This document shows positions 21,099 to 34,194 of a stretch of DNA of 64,000 nucleotides, piece after piece. The notes under the pieces are model-generated. The model did no database searches and had not been told where the DNA came from. It saw only the letters and a program-made list of their open reading frames with translations. Where the stretch lies: positions 38,047,501 to 38,111,500 of the forward strand of contig CM065378.1 of assembly GCA_033060915.1 (NCBI GenBank). Reading direction: 5' to 3'. Each line of letters opens with the position of its first letter. Within the stretch, counting starts at the first letter, position 1. The stretch comes from Euryodendron excelsum. Lineage: Eukaryota > Streptophyta > Magnoliopsida > Ericales > Pentaphylacaceae. Position numbers and translations under genes: made by a program.

Positions 21099-23933
21099 CC
21101 AAATCGTTATTAATGAGTAATAATTTAACTTAGTAAAGCTCGGTCCAAGGAGCTCAGCTCGATCATGGACGTCAGTTCGCTCAAATGAGATCTGCTTAGT
21201 TAAAGGAGATTTGCTCGGCCAAAAAGATCAGCTCAGTCAAAAGAGGATTGCTTCGACAACAAAGTCATCACTGTGATGCCCAATTTGCTGTGGATTTCGA
21301 GTCCAATTAAGTAGCTTCGATCAATGGATCCAAAATTTTAAATTATCTCCCTTGCAACTTATTTAAGGAGGTAAAGCAAATAATAAGGTAAACAATCAAT
21401 AATCATGAATTATTTTATTATTATAGGAGTATGTATAAGTTATCTTGACTTTGCAATTATAGGCCCTTTGGCCGACACCACGTCAACGTCACTTCGAAAA
21501 GTTGTGTTCATTGCAGAGCATTATCGTTCATTCATACCGTCAAATTTAAGTTTGTTCATTCAGAGCATTATCTTTCATTTTTGCATCATCAGTCATGGAT
21601 CAATCCATTTTTAAGATGATCACATGGTAAGAAAATTTTCTACAATGAACTACTAGAAAAGCTAATAAGATAACAACTAAACACTCTCTCTTTCTCTTTC
21701 TCTCTCCGTGGAACCTAATTTGCAAAGGGACTGCTTTTGCCAAAGTAAAATGACTTCTAACATCATGGGTTACAGAAGTTCTCAGTTTTTACTATTATGT
21801 GAGTGACAGCATATCAAGTGATTATATACTTATTAAGTAAAAAATAAAACATTCTCTATATAATTAACATCGATTGATGTAGAGCAATTGAAGAATAATA
21901 TCATGTGTGGATTTGAATGGGCGTGTTTGTTCGGTATGCTACCATTTATGAAGGGCATATATAGGAAATCTTTTTCCCTTTTTCAAAACGACGATGCTTC
22001 GTCATCGTGAGCAAGAATTTTCGTGTTTAAGTACAAGTGAAGGAAACTTGCACAATGAAATGAACTTTTGTGGCAAATGAAAAAGGATGAAAAGCATGTC
22101 CATAAAAAATAAAAAAAAAGATGATGAGGATGAAAACTAAAATTAAACCCATGTTAATAAAATATTCCATTTTTTTTTCCTTTCCTTGATCGAAACATTA
22201 ATTACAAATTATTAGGTTTCGTAATGTATTGAAATTCAACCCAACATTGTTGTATAACAACTTCCCTAAACTAATAGCTATGATGCATGACTGAAGTTGC
22301 CAACTAGTTTAATGATAATAAAGACCTAAGATAATAAATCAGCAATCTTTGGAAGAGGGAAACCTTTTTTCAATATTCTTTGATTTCAAAGGGAGGTGCT
22401 TTCCCGTCGATTTGAGCTCTTGAGAAAAATTAGCATATTATTTTTAGAGTAATTTGTATTCGTTGAGCGACAGTCCTTCCACTAGGCACCATCAGATCAC
22501 TAAAGCCAATTTTCGTCTTTGACCTGAGAAAATCTTTGTACACTTCCGTAACCTTTTGGGGGGCTTATGCTCCACAGTTTCTGCCTGATAATGTCCATTG
22601 GCCCATAGAGTCTGACCTTACTATGCTTCCAAATTCAGACCTTCAAAGTGGTGGGGCACTTGGGGCCCCCTGTTTATCTAAGCCAAGTCCATCAAGCCTA
22701 ACCCAACATAAAACTGGGCCAAGCCCAATCTTTACCTTTTTTCTTTGCAAAAGTCGAGAAGTCTTGTCACACCAACCTTATCTTCAGTACAGCAATGCCT
22801 TAAACACTAGCGCTAATGGTAGCTCATTCAATGAAACTCGAAATCCATTTCTTTGTCTCTCATTCGTTTCAGATTTCTTGCAAATTTTCCAAGCAAAGTC
22901 ACGAAGAAAATCCCTCTTTATACGTTTACAGATATCATTATTTATAGATTTCTATATGAATATACACACACACATATATATATACATATTATCCGACTTT
23001 AGAAGGGTTAGAAGTCTTGAAAGGTAGCTCAAAAATTTATTCTTCCTAAAGTACGTTTATTTAAGATTAAAAAGAAGCCTTTATTTATTTTTTTTTTTTA
23101 TCATTCTAAGTTAGTAAAAAAGTAAAAGGAAGTCCTTTAACTTTTATTATTATAAGTACTATTTGTGTCAACAGAGTACTCAGAATTTCTAGAGCACCTA
23201 TTAATTTTCAAGAGTATATAGTCCTGTTGAGAATGAGGATATAAATAATTCAAAATTACACCTTTTTTAATTTAAACTTTTACATGAGATTGTTGTTAAC
23301 AATTTAACATGATGTTTAAACAGACAATCCTGTATTTACTTATTGCCTTTTGTAATTTCACGTGTTTATATCAATAAAAAATGTTTCTATGATAAGGGCA
23401 TTCACCGGGCTTCTTCCTAAAGATATATTAGGCGTCAAGACGATCACAACCTATGGATTAATTTAATTTAAACTTGCCTTCTGCTAATAGCTAAGGTTTG
23501 TATATACAAATGTATAGGTGCATATGCATAAGCATATATGTATATATTAATATAAAGCTTCTCATGAAACTGGCCGGATGCTCCAAGCAAGAGATATTTC
23601 TGTCTTGAAAGCAAAGATGTTCTTATGATTCTCTGAATTCCTAGGTTTATCAACATTCACAGTACAATGTCCTATTCCTACAACGGGAACAAGATTGCAA
23701 ATTCAGACCCATTTCTCTGCATACTACAAGTCATCTCAGGGATACTACTACAGTCTACGTACTTAAGGTTAGTTCATATTCCCAGGCTAATTCCCACAAC
23801 TATATTCACATAAATGCAACACACACACACACACACATATATATGTATATATCTATACTTCTCTGGTTCATGCTACCTTATATTGTAGCTCATTGTGGTT
23901 CTTGCCACATGTAGTCGTCATATGTATAAATCC
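21099..23933. other. intergenic and upstream region of the PLD gene
   Basis: No supported gene. The longest open frame (22536-23027, 163 codons) ends in a TA/CA-repeat translation and has no recognisable domain. CT-rich 21686-21706, (CA)n/(TA)n at 23819-23852. The part just before 23934 is expected to be the PLD 5' leader and promoter; I could not place a start site. Confidence 0.45.
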
Positions 23934-26900
23934 ATGGCACCGCGATTGCTCCATGGAACGCTGTATGTAACCATCTTTGAGGTTGATAAGCTACACAACG
24001 GATGCGGATTTAATTTATGTGGCCAGGTACGTCTATTGTTCATCTCCATATAAATGATACCCATATATATATATATATATATATCAATGCTATTTGTGTT
24101 TATGTATGAATGCACATTGGGTAATGTTGATCCGAAATGCTGAAAGGAGTAATCCATTACTTATAGCAGGTCGTGAGAAAAACGTGATCAGATGGGAAAT
24201 AATATATGTCCATGGTTTCTAGGATGTAGATACACATGTATATATCAACATTATTTTTCTTGTTATGACGCTGTAGAGTCGGGATGAATGAGATTATGGT
24301 GGCTTTTGTAGTGTTATATATATATATATATACATATGTCCAGACTTGGTTAGTTTGCATTGCTACTGGTTTACCTTCTTGTGGATTTGCTTGCCAACAA
24401 ATCATAGGAGAAGCAAATGAAATAGAAGGAACCAATTGGGTGTTAATTTTAGGCTTAATTATAAGCACACGTTCTCAACTAGAACTCAGTAGAGTAATGT
24501 TATACAACCAGAATATATAACCAGAAAATATAACCAAAATGATGTGGCTGAGTTATGGGCTTATCACTTTAAAACAAAGAACCCACCAAGATGCATTTTA
24601 ATTACAAAATTACCATTGTCACATTATTATAATTCAAAATTCTAGTTATAAATTCTAAAACAATAGCTTTTTCCAACTCAGTATCATCATGTCCCTTAAA
24701 CTCTAAAATATAACAAATTGATCCTTGAATTATCAATTTGTATCAATCAATCTCTCTAGTTAGCAATCCATTTGAAAAATAGATAAAAAATTATTATTTG
24801 ATTTATACATGTTAACAAAAATATAGTTTTATATCTAAATTAATTTTTTAGCGTTATAATAATTGTCTAATGATTGAAGTGTCCCTTAAAATGATATTTA
24901 AATATAGAGGTAAAATAATAGATATTTCAGTTATTAAACAATTATTACAAAAGCATAATGTAATTTATGTATAAAATAAACTTTTGTGAACTGATAGCTA
25001 ATATATTGCTAACTAGAGAGATTGATTGAAAATTAAATGATAAATTTTCATCCACTTTCCCAACTAATTGCTAATACATTGCTAACATAAATGGTTGACT
25101 AATACAAAATTAATAATTCAGGGAGTCAACATGTTATGTTTTAGAATTTAAGAGGACATAGTGATATTGAGTCATAGTTCACAGGATGTATTTATAATTA
25201 ACCCTTAGCTTTATCAAAATGGTTGAAAATTTTTTCTCTTGCATCCCTTTTTTTTTTTTTTTTTTGTGCTGAAAATTGTTCTCTTGCATCTAATATGGAG
25301 GATTAACTCAACAAGGGTAAATCACACTCACCTCCATTGAGGTTTAATGAAAAATGAGATAGGCCACATTCTACAAATTATACAAACGTTATTTCCAAAC
25401 CCTGTAACAAAATTCCCCTTCCAAGTCAAGCTAACGGAAAAGGACAAAATTAAAATGTTTACCCTTACCCCCCTAATTTTCTTCTAAATACCACCTGTCA
25501 AAATCATATACATTGGTTGTATGTATGCATATATGTAAATATATATATAGGTTTATATATACATACATCCATTTTTACCGGGTTCAATTTATTTAGTACT
25601 TAAGTTGAATTGTTTATATTCTCAGTGAAAGCCCTTTATGGCCATGGCCGCATGCTTTTCCATTTCCCCCAAGTTCCAACCAGGCCTATCACCCCTACTC
25701 CCTTTCCCACCTTGCCGGCTAGGGATGTAAATTAGGCCCCAAGTTCATGGGCCGTCTGAAGCAGTCGGGGCTCAAGCCCGGTCTGAGGTCGTCCAAGCCC
25801 TACTCCCTTGGGTGGGCATGGGCCCACATATCAAAGCACAAAGTCCGGCCGAAAAGCTTAAAGAAGCCCAAAGAGGTTTTTACAAATAAAAAATTTAAAA
25901 TAATAAAAAATACAATATCTGGCCCGACCCATGCCCAAGGGAGGTCAGTTTAATTTATCCTCACCTAAAATATTGATGAATCTTAAAAATTCAAGATATG
26001 TTCATCATAATTGGTAAAGTTTTATCACAAACATTTTTCTTTAATCTCATGCAATGTCAAATTTACTTTTAGAAAACACGTATCTTTTCAGAAAATACAT
26101 TTCCTCCCTCTCTCTAACTAAAAGTCTATCTTGACAAGAACCACTCTGATCAAAGTTGCCATTAAAGCTCTAATCCAAAACTTTTATCTTTCATTTAACA
26201 TTTTTTTTTTTTACAGCTAGTGGAAGTATCCACCATTTTCTTTGTATGTTAAGCCTCACAGCTATGGGACTTCTTGCTTCACTTCTATGGCAATGCTCTA
26301 CTAATCTGATGAAGAGCTTCAAACTGTGCAAATGTGTTAGGTTTTGGTTTTAGAGACTCAAATATAATGAAGTTCTTCTAACAAAGTTGAATTAAGATTC
26401 TATGTTTTCTTCACTTTAGTTAAAAAAAGATACAAGTTTCCTAAATTACGTAATCGATCTATACTACATTAAAATGCAAACACTCCGACTTAGAAATTAT
26501 ATTTGACTTTCCTTAATAGACATCAACAACCAACTACATCAAACATTGTGTTAAAAAATAAAAATAAAAATTCAACAGATCTTTTTAAACATCATTACCT
26601 GCACAATCAAACTATTTAAAATGTAACTATTAGGAGGAGAGGGGTTAACCTAAGTGGTAGTGGTGTCCCTACCCATGATTAAGGTTATGAGTTCGACTTA
26701 TCCTCCTTCTTTTTTAGAGCTTTAAGCCTTTAATGTACCCAAAATATATATATATATATATATAACTAGTAAATACAGTATCACGCACGTGTCTATAAAC
26801 TAAAGGGCTTCCTAGACTATGCAAAATTTTGAAATGGAGAAAATGTTGTTCAAAAAAAGGAAAAAAAAAAAAGAAACCGAGGAAACATAGTTAACGTTGA

Positions 26901-27047
26901 GGCTAAGAATGAAAATATGCAAGTTTGAAAAATTATATACGTGTATCCTGTTTATGTGTTGCCACCCATGGGCTAGTGAGGAAGTCAAAAAATTTATTAA
27001 AGGGCAACCATTATTTATAACTTAATGTTTTTAATCAATGCTAGACT

Positions 27048-27080
<33 letters not shown>

Positions 27081-30000
27081 AAGTTTATATGAATAATATA
27101 TAAAGAAAATTTTAAAACAAAATAACTATTTAAGAGGATTATTTATAAACACTCAAGCGCAAGTTTAGAGACTTTTTTTTTTTTTTTTGAAACTATACAT
27201 AAAAATGGAGTTCTAGAAAATTTGAGGACAGTTGCCCCTTTTGAGCCCATGTCAGCTCCGACAGTGCGTGTGGGGTGCTTGGGATGTAAGAAAACTCCAT
27301 TTAGCTATAATTGAAAATGTTGCAAAATAAATTTTATGAAAATTTCAAGTAGCATGTGGATCATGACTTTTTGGTTTGGCTAAAAACACATGACTGTGAA
27401 GGAATGCTAGCATTAAGTGCCTGTTGAAATGCAAAAAGTTTGATGCTAGCATTTTTTTAATTTATAGGTCAAAAGTTGAATGTATAATTTATTATTAAAC
27501 TAAGGAGTTTGTTTAGCAGTAAAAGTTCAACCTCTTCACCTCTTAAGTTTTTCTCTTCACCTTTTCAGTGTTTGGGTTTGAGTCTTTTCATAACTTTTTA
27601 TCGAGGTCATTCATACTCTGTAGTTTCATGAATGTGTGTTTATGACATGATAAGCCCATTGCGTGACTTTGGGTTGAGTCTCACCTTGGAGCTCTTGCAC
27701 CTTGCTCTTGGTGTTGTGGGACCTAAGTCTTGATAAATTTGTGATATAGCTAGTAAATTATTGTACTATTCACGTATAATATTTGTACGTACGCATAAAT
27801 AAGAAAAACTTTCGTTTTTCGTTCAAATCTAAAACCTAATGAAAATACTCATTTTTTTTTTTAGTTGGACCGTACGTTATGCGTATTAAATGTTTTAGGT
27901 ATTATACTTTTGAAAAAAGCTAGAATAAAATTAGATATAATCTAATATAATTTTAACATATTATTAATTCTATACTTAATATATAATTACAATAGTACCA
28001 TATTGACCATTAAACTCTTTTGATTTTATCAATTATAAAAAAAAACTTGTATAACTCATAATTTATGTATACTTTTACTAGTATCATGTCATGATATTTA
28101 TGATATTTTTTTAATACTTGATATATTTAAATTATTAAATGTACTTCTTTATAACTTCTTATTAATACTCAAAATATTAAATTAAAAATTAAAATTGATA
28201 AAATAACTTATTCTTATATCAAGTATTGAAATAATAAAATAAAAAATAAAATTTATTTATCTACCACTTTAATTTAGCTATTTATTAATAATATGTTTTA
28301 AAAAATTAATATACGTGAGACAAAAATACTACCTACTAACATATATAAGAAGAAATTACTTAGAGATATTATTATATTTTTTGTCCCGACTTTTTAATTA
28401 ATGTTTGTATGATATCCAAATAATTATATATTCATATTTTTTACGTTCTCGTATTTGTATGTCAAATTTTGTTATCGTACTTTTTTAAAAAAATTATATT
28501 AAACTTATACGTATTACGTATCGTTCTTTTACCATTATTTAATGTGTTGAACCTGCAAACCAAACCTTGTGTGGAATATAATAGACAAGACTTACGAGGC
28601 AATCCATGGAAAGATTTCTCATTTGAATAACACATGAAGCATCAATCCGAGAATAGAAATTGATATCCACCAAATGTATTTTTGTTCAAATTTCATTTCA
28701 ATAGTCAAAGACTCAAAATGGAGGAAGTTGGGATTACTACGCAAATCTTACCAGCAACTTATGGCTTTTTGGTGGTGTTGTAAGGTTGTGAATGATGTGA
28801 ATTGTTGGTAACAAACACAGACGCGTATATCTATGTATGCATATGTAGTTTGGGTTGCAGAGTTTAAAATTTTGTAAATTAAATTGATCAATTTTGTTTG
28901 GAATACCAGCTCATGGTGCAATGACATTTGGGTTTGGAAGCAGGGTTTCTCCATTAATGGACATAAAAGTTGAAGCCAAAGATGAAGAGATAAAAGGGTA
29001 TTTTGGTCATTTTAACTTATCTGTTAATGTTGGAAGTTTTGTCGCTTATCCCAGACTACAAGTGGGTTATGTATTCACTTTTAAACTACAGTGGACTTGT
29101 GTTTTTGGGTCAAGTCCTAGAGAGATAAAGTGGAATTAACTCTACTTTATATGTAATTGTGTTCACTCTTAAATCAAGGACTACCCTTATTTTATATGTA
29201 ATTAAAGCTGGATCTAGATATGAATCTTAACGTGGAGGGATGGTTATTATAATGATTTACAAGAAGTTAATTTAACAGGTTTTAGGACTATCTAGATTGT
29301 AAGACATACAACTTACAAATTTTAAAACAAATCACAAAGCCTGCAAACAACGTCTCTGTTCACAGCTAGTTCTTGTTATAAGAAACACTGATAGTATGAT
29401 CATGTTCGGAAAGACGAGCAGAATAGCACAAAAATAGTAATATGCTCATGCTCTCCGGTAATGAACAACGCTTTGATACCATAGAACAACCACAATTGGA
29501 ACAATTATACTACAAAATATCGTGCGAATATTTTATAACTTCAGTTGTATCAAATAGGTTTTGTTTAAACTTCATTTTTGTCAAATGCTTGTTTTTATGT
29601 TTTTAATATTTATTTGTGATGTTTGATCAATAAAAATTTCCTTTCAAAGTTGAAAAATGGATCTGTAAGAGCTGCAGTTGTTTTAAATGTCATTGAATAC
29701 TGATTTAATTCTGATTCTATGTAATTTTTGTCAACATTGAATTTATCTTTCTATGATACCTTTGAATTGCAGGATCAACGAGTAAGTATCTTCCACTGTC
29801 AACTCAAAACTTCAGGTCTGGCATTCTCCATATTGAACTGCTAAATCCTTGAATTTTTAAGGCTTCTCTGATCGACAAATTTTGTTTGTAACATTCTTTA
29901 CTTATTTCTTTGATCAATTCTCCATGTTAAAACCATCCCAACCCTGAAATAATTGCCATGTGGTCAACAAGCATACGTGCCGGTTATGGTTGACGTGTTT

Positions 30001-32956
30001 GTCCACGAAACATCTCTGTTGATTTCCAAAATATTGGAAAGATATAACATTAGTAACATGTTTGTTATTTTAGTCTAGGACAATGGTGTTCTTCAGATTT
30101 GTGCTGAATACATAATGCACTAACCTTTCCTTTATGTGGATGAACAAAAGAAAAAAGAAATCCTTCGAAGGTCCTGTTAGTTCTCTGCCATTTCTCTAAG
30201 CTGTAACTTTGTTATGTATACCTCCTTCTGTATAATGTTTAACAGCAGTAAGGAGGACTATGACTTGTTAATTAGCATAATTTATATTGCAAGCAATCCA
30301 TATATATAATGTCCACACATTAGTCTTTCAATTCTTCTCTCATCATTTGATTTTTAAATTTTTTTCTCACTCTGTTTTTCTTTTCAATAATTCTGGAAAT
30401 TTGGAGATTGTTGATCCACAAAAAATGGGGAAAAGATTTTTATCGCAAGTCAAGAAACTAGTGCTTTGCCGGCCTGAGGTATTCCTTCCGTTAAATATGA
30501 TATCAACTTCTTATTCCGTTGTCAATTTTACATTTTTATCTGAACATGAAACATATTGAACAGATTGTTGGCTCCAGACTCTATGCAACTATTGATTTAG
30601 ACAAGGCCAGGGTTGGGAGGACCAGAATGATAGAAAATCAACCCTCCAACCCTCGTTGGAACGAATCCTTTCGTATCTACTGTGCTCATACGGTTTCTAA
30701 TGTGATATTCACAGTCAAAAATGATAATCCTGTTGGGGCAACATTAATCGGAAGAGCTTATTTGCCTGTTGAGGATATTTTATATGCTCGTGGAGTGGAA
30801 AGGCGGATTGAAATACGGGACGAAGACCATATTCCGATACATGGACATTCTAAAATCCATGTCCACATGCGATTTTTCGATGTTACTCGAGATAGGAATT
30901 GGTCTCAGGGAATCCAAAGTTCATTTGAAGGAGTCCCATATGCGTTCTTCATGCAGAGAGAGGGCTGCAAAGTCTCACTATACCAGGATGCCCATGTCCC
31001 AGATTCGACTCTCACCAGTTTCATTCTTTCTGGAGGCATCATTTATGAGCCTCGCAGATGCTGGGAGGATGTCTTTGACGCGATCACTAATGCTAGACAC
31101 CTAATTTACATTACTGGGTGGTCTGTATATACTATGATCGCCTTGATAAGAGACCCAAGGAGACCAAAGCCAGAAGGAGACGTTAAACTGGGCGAGCTGC
31201 TGAAAAAGAAGGCAGATGAGGGTGTTAGAGTTCTTATGCTTGTTTGGGACGATAGAACTTCACTCGAGGCATATAAGAAGGATGGTTTGATGGCAACCCA
31301 TGATCAAGAAACTGGAGATTACTTTCGAGACACTAAGGTGCATTGCATTTTATGCCCCCGCAATCCTGATAATGCAAGGAGTATTGTTCAGGGATTTGAG
31401 ATTTCTACCATGTTTACTCACCATCAGAAGACAATAGTGGTGGACAGAGAAGCACCTGGGGATGGGTCAGGAAAGAGGACGATTGTCAGTTTTGTTGGCG
31501 GTATTGATCTTTGTGATGGACGGTATGATACTCCAGATCATTCCTTGTTTAGTACTCTGGACACAATCCATCGTGATGATTATCATCAGCCCAACTTTAC
31601 AGGCTCTTCATTCACAAAAGGCGGTCCAAGGGAGCCCTGGCACGACATTCATTGCCAACTTGAAGGGCCTGTTGCTTGGGATGTCCTCTACAATTTTGAG
31701 CAGAGATGGAAGGAGCAAGTTGGAAATGGATCCCTCCTTACACTCAACGAGCTTGACAGTATCACTACCCGGCCGTCACCAATCACAACACCTCAAGACC
31801 CCGAAACATGGAATGTCCAAATATTCAGATCAATTGACGGTGGTGCTGTTTATGGCTTTCCCGAAAAACCCAGTGAAGCGGCTGAAATAGGCCTTGTTAG
31901 CGGAAAGGACACCATCATTGACCGAAGCATTCAAGATGCCTATATCAATGCCATTCGAAGAGCAAAGAATTTTATTTACATTGAAAATCAGTATTTCCTT
32001 GGAAGCTCATACGGATGGAACTCCAAGGATGTAAGGGATGAAGACATTGGCGCATTGCATCTAATACCGAAGGAGCTCTCGCTAAAGATAGTTAGTAAGA
32101 TTGAAGAGGGACAGAGGTTTACTGCATATGTGGTAATTCCAATGTGGCCAGAAGGCATACCTGAGAGTGGTTCTGTTCAGGCAATACTAGATTGGCAAAG
32201 GAGGACAATGGAGATGATGTATAAAGACATCGTTCACGCCCTTCAAGCTAAGGGACTGAATACAGACCCCAGAGAGTATTTGACATTCTTTTGCCTTGGG
32301 AATCGGGAGCTTAAGAAGACCGGAGAATATGAACCTTCGGAAAAACCAGAGCCTGATTCTGATTATGCTAGAGCTCAGCAGGCCCGGCGCTTCATGATCT
32401 ATGTCCATGCAAAAATGATGATAGGTAAAAGTGAAATGGCTTTCATTTACATAGACATTTTAATATTAACTACAACATAATGTGTGATTGAAATTCTATG
32501 TTGGGTATATTTGCCTTTTCAGTTGATGATGAATATATAATTATCGGGTCTGCGAATATCAATCAGAGGTCAATGGATGGTGCAAGGGACACCGAGATTG
32601 CAATGGGAGGCTATCAACCGAATCATTTAGCAACAACCCAGCCAGCCAGGGGCCAGATATACGGTTTCCGAATGGCATTATGGTATGAGCACCTTGGAAA
32701 AGCAGAAAGCTTATTTCTCCATCCAGAAAGTCTGGAATGTGTCCAGAAAGTAAATGAGATGGCCGTTCAAAATTGGATTCTGTATTCGAGCGATGCATTT
32801 GAGGAAGATCTTCCAGGCCACCTACTTCGTTACCCTGTTGCAGTATCCGTAAATGGAGACATTACTACATTGCCGGAGTTTGAGTTCTTCCCTGACACCA
32901 AAGCTCGTGTTCTCGGCGGCAAATCTGACTACCTTCCTCCAATCCTCACTACCTAA
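23934..32956 (+). CDS. phospholipase D, alpha class (C2-PLD)
   Basis: Four coding exons: 23934-24026, 30407-30478, 30564-32424 and 32523-32956 (introns 6380, 85 and 98 bp, all GT-AG). They sum to 2460 nt, 819 residues, which fits the usual 808-820. It hydrolyses phosphatidylcholine and related lipids to phosphatidic acid in calcium-dependent signalling at membranes. Exon 1 encodes the start of the C2 domain ([17 protein letters not shown]), which continues with [17 protein letters not shown] in exon 3. HKD motif 1 is HQKTIVVD (H342, K344, D349); HKD motif 2 is HAKMMIVD (H670, K672, D677), with codon 676 split by the last intron. IENQYFLG and the LPP end of the family are present. FNLCG in exon 1 recalls PLD alpha 3, but the C-terminus looks alpha 1/2-like, so I name no paralogue. 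All catalytic residues are present and there is no frame break. The second exon acceptor (AG at 30405-30406) is weak in pyrimidines next to it; it was chosen because it keeps frame. Confidence 0.92.
25722..25945. mobile_element. GGGCC-rich non-autonomous element
   Basis: GC-rich island in AT-rich intron: GGGCCGTCTG, CCCTTGGGTGGGCATGGGCC and, inverted at its right end, GGCCCGACCCATGCCCAAGG. The inverted arms enclose an A-rich centre. Similar wording occurs at 48601-49330. A hAT-type origin is a guess. Confidence 0.4.
26633..26744 (+). repeat. tRNA-derived SINE
   Basis: TAACCTAAGTGG (26645-26656) fits an RNA polymerase III box A and GAGTTCGACTT (26689-26699) fits box B, with about 32 bp between them. 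The 3' end CTTTAATGTACCC leads into (TA)n to 26763. It is related to 20992-21098. It lies in the PLD intron in the sense direction. Confidence 0.55.
26970..27262. mobile_element. CAGTG-type inverted-repeat element copy
   Basis: Starts near CTAGTGAGGAAGTC and ends GTCAGCTCCGACAGTG, whose inverse is CACTGTCGGAGCTGAC. The centre holds (TA)n, TATGTATGTATAAG and AATATATAAAG, shared with the copy at 62458-62730. Non-coding. Confidence 0.4.
27504..27738 (+). repeat. possible SINE-like remnant
   Basis: TTTAGCAGTAAAAGTTC and GGGTTTGAGTC sit at positions like box A and box B, in sequence with CTCTTCACCTCTT. No clear 3' tail. Low confidence. Confidence 0.25.
27747..28550 (-). mobile_element. TIR element, inverted copy of 50636-51240
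   Basis: Begins CTAGTAAAT and ends near GTTCTTTTACCATTATTTAATG. Read on the minus strand it matches 50636-51240 along most of its length, including AAAAGAACG, TAATACGTA, ATACGAGAACGT, CATTAATTAAAAAGTC, ATACTTGATATAAG (inverted) and TATTATACGT. No coding capacity. Its own target duplication is not visible. Confidence 0.6.
28985..29140. mobile_element. fragment related to the Mutator-like MITE
   Basis: TTATGTATTCACTTTTAAACTACAGTGG followed by a GGTCAAG...GAGATAAAGTGGAATTA stretch resembles the right arm of the MITE at 18909-19369 (positions 19294-19366). The left arm was not found, so this is a fragment. The open frame 28894-29139 crosses it and is not a gene. Confidence 0.4.
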
Positions 32957-33787
32957 TATCAAAGTTCAGCTTGGTCGGTCACTAGGAATTGCCATCAATA
33001 GAATTATGTAACTGTAAATAGGGGGCAAATCAAATCTGATATACATACAACAATTAGTCTGTATGCATTATACAGTTGCTTAAATAGATAATAATTTAAT
33101 GAATAGTACCCAAAATGAAAAGGGAATCCCTGCAGATTTGTAGGTATTATACAGTTGCTTATATGCGCCCAGTTGCTATTAATTTCAACTTTTGGCAGAA
33201 TCTATAGCCATTTGACCCCAAGACCCTCTGATTCCTCTCCTGTTTAAATTGCTTCTGAACTTATTTCATCTCTAGCTCGGATTTCAATAGCTCCTCATGT
33301 GTGGCCTGCAAAAGGGTGGATTGTAATGACAATGACACTGGGTATGGAGCTTGGACTTGTCTCTCTCCTGATCCTCTTAAAGGTCCTAAAGAAGCTCTGG
33401 TTCTTTGTTTAGCTTCTCTTGCAAGTTGTAACTAGGCAACCAAAAAAAAAATTGAACTAGATTGTTTTCTATGGGGAATTCGCAAAATGACTTGTTTAAT
33501 ATACTAATGACTACAACATCACGGCCAAAGTGACAAAGAAACCTTTAATGGCTAGAATGACATATTCAAAATGACAAAGGAGAGCTTAATGGTAAAGACT
33601 TAAGAGGACATATTCGAAGTGCATGACATGTTTGAAGTTTATACCCCCTGCAGCTAGCCCATCATTCACGTAATATATGAAATATACATAATTCGTGTGG
33701 AAAGTGGTCCTCAATTAGTCTAAGAAAGTAGTTGGTTGAAGATTTGAACATCCCATAACAAACCATAAAAAAATGTAACATGTATGT
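32957..33787 (+). other. PLD 3' UTR and intergenic
   Basis: The first few hundred bases after the stop should be PLD 3' UTR; AATAGATAATAATTTAATGAA near 33085 is AT-rich but no clear poly(A) signal could be chosen. The sequence TATTATACAGTTGCTTA occurs twice in similar form (33065-33083 and 33146-33162). Confidence 0.4.
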
Positions 33788-34035
33788 AAGGCTATAAAAT
33801 AAACTAAACTACTTGAGTTCGGCTAATTAAAAGCTCGTTTGAAATTGATTTGTTATGTAAATAAATCAAGCTTAAATATATTTTAAAGTTCGTTAATCAT
33901 TTGAGCTCGGCTTGAACTCGGTTTGTAATAAAGTTAAACAAGTCGAGCTTATTTTCAAGCTTGTTAAGGTTTTAAAACTTAATTTGAACAACCCACTACT
34001 TCACTCGGATCAGCTCGGCTCGTTTTTAGCCCTCC
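33788..34035. mobile_element. hAT-like MITE, 248 bp
   Basis: Left end AAGGCTATAAAATAAACTAA and right end CTCGGCTCGTTTTTAGCCCTCC are inverted (GGCTA-AAAA core). Flanks ATGTATGT (33780-33787) and ACGTATGG (34036-34043) agree at 6 of 8 positions, which suits an old 8-bp hAT duplication. Repeated GAGCTCGGCTTGAAC, AAGTCGAGCTT and TTGAACAAC blocks are shared with 57945-58170. Confidence 0.5.
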
Positions 34036-34194
34036 ACGTATGGTCTAACGCCTAGAATGACCTTTTGAAAATCTCTTCCATGGCCTACCGGCTAAATTTA
34101 AAATAACAAAAACGATACAATAACCAACATTACACATTCATACTGATAATACATTCAACCTGTGGTTACATAGCTAAATTTACGTATTCAAAGT

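Larger units (their letters stand above)
24027..30406 (+). other. first intron of the PLD gene, transposon-rich
   Basis: Donor GTACGT at 24027, acceptor AG at 30405-30406. No coding sequence was seen. It contains (TA)n at 24064-24084, a GGGCC-rich element (25722-25945), a SINE (26633-26744), a CAGTG-type copy (26970-27262), a possible second SINE (27504-27738), a TIR element (27747-28550) and a Mutator-MITE arm (28985-29140). Plant PLD alpha introns are usually much shorter, so these insertions probably account for much of its size. Confidence 0.75.

Noticed and set aside
22536..23027. 163-codon open frame upstream of PLD
   Set aside because: No recognisable domain. It ends in a translated TA/CA repeat, its composition is like its surroundings, and there is no family resemblance.
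26766..26795. Possible minus-strand Helitron end (CTAG with CACGTG)
   Set aside because: The only stem is 4 bp with a 2-base loop, and similar CTAGTAAATAC words elsewhere belong to a TIR element.
28894..29139. 81-codon frame as a candidate PLD exon
   Set aside because: Its AHGAM resembles the PLD HGTL motif only by chance; the true first exon is at 23934 and this frame crosses a MITE fragment.
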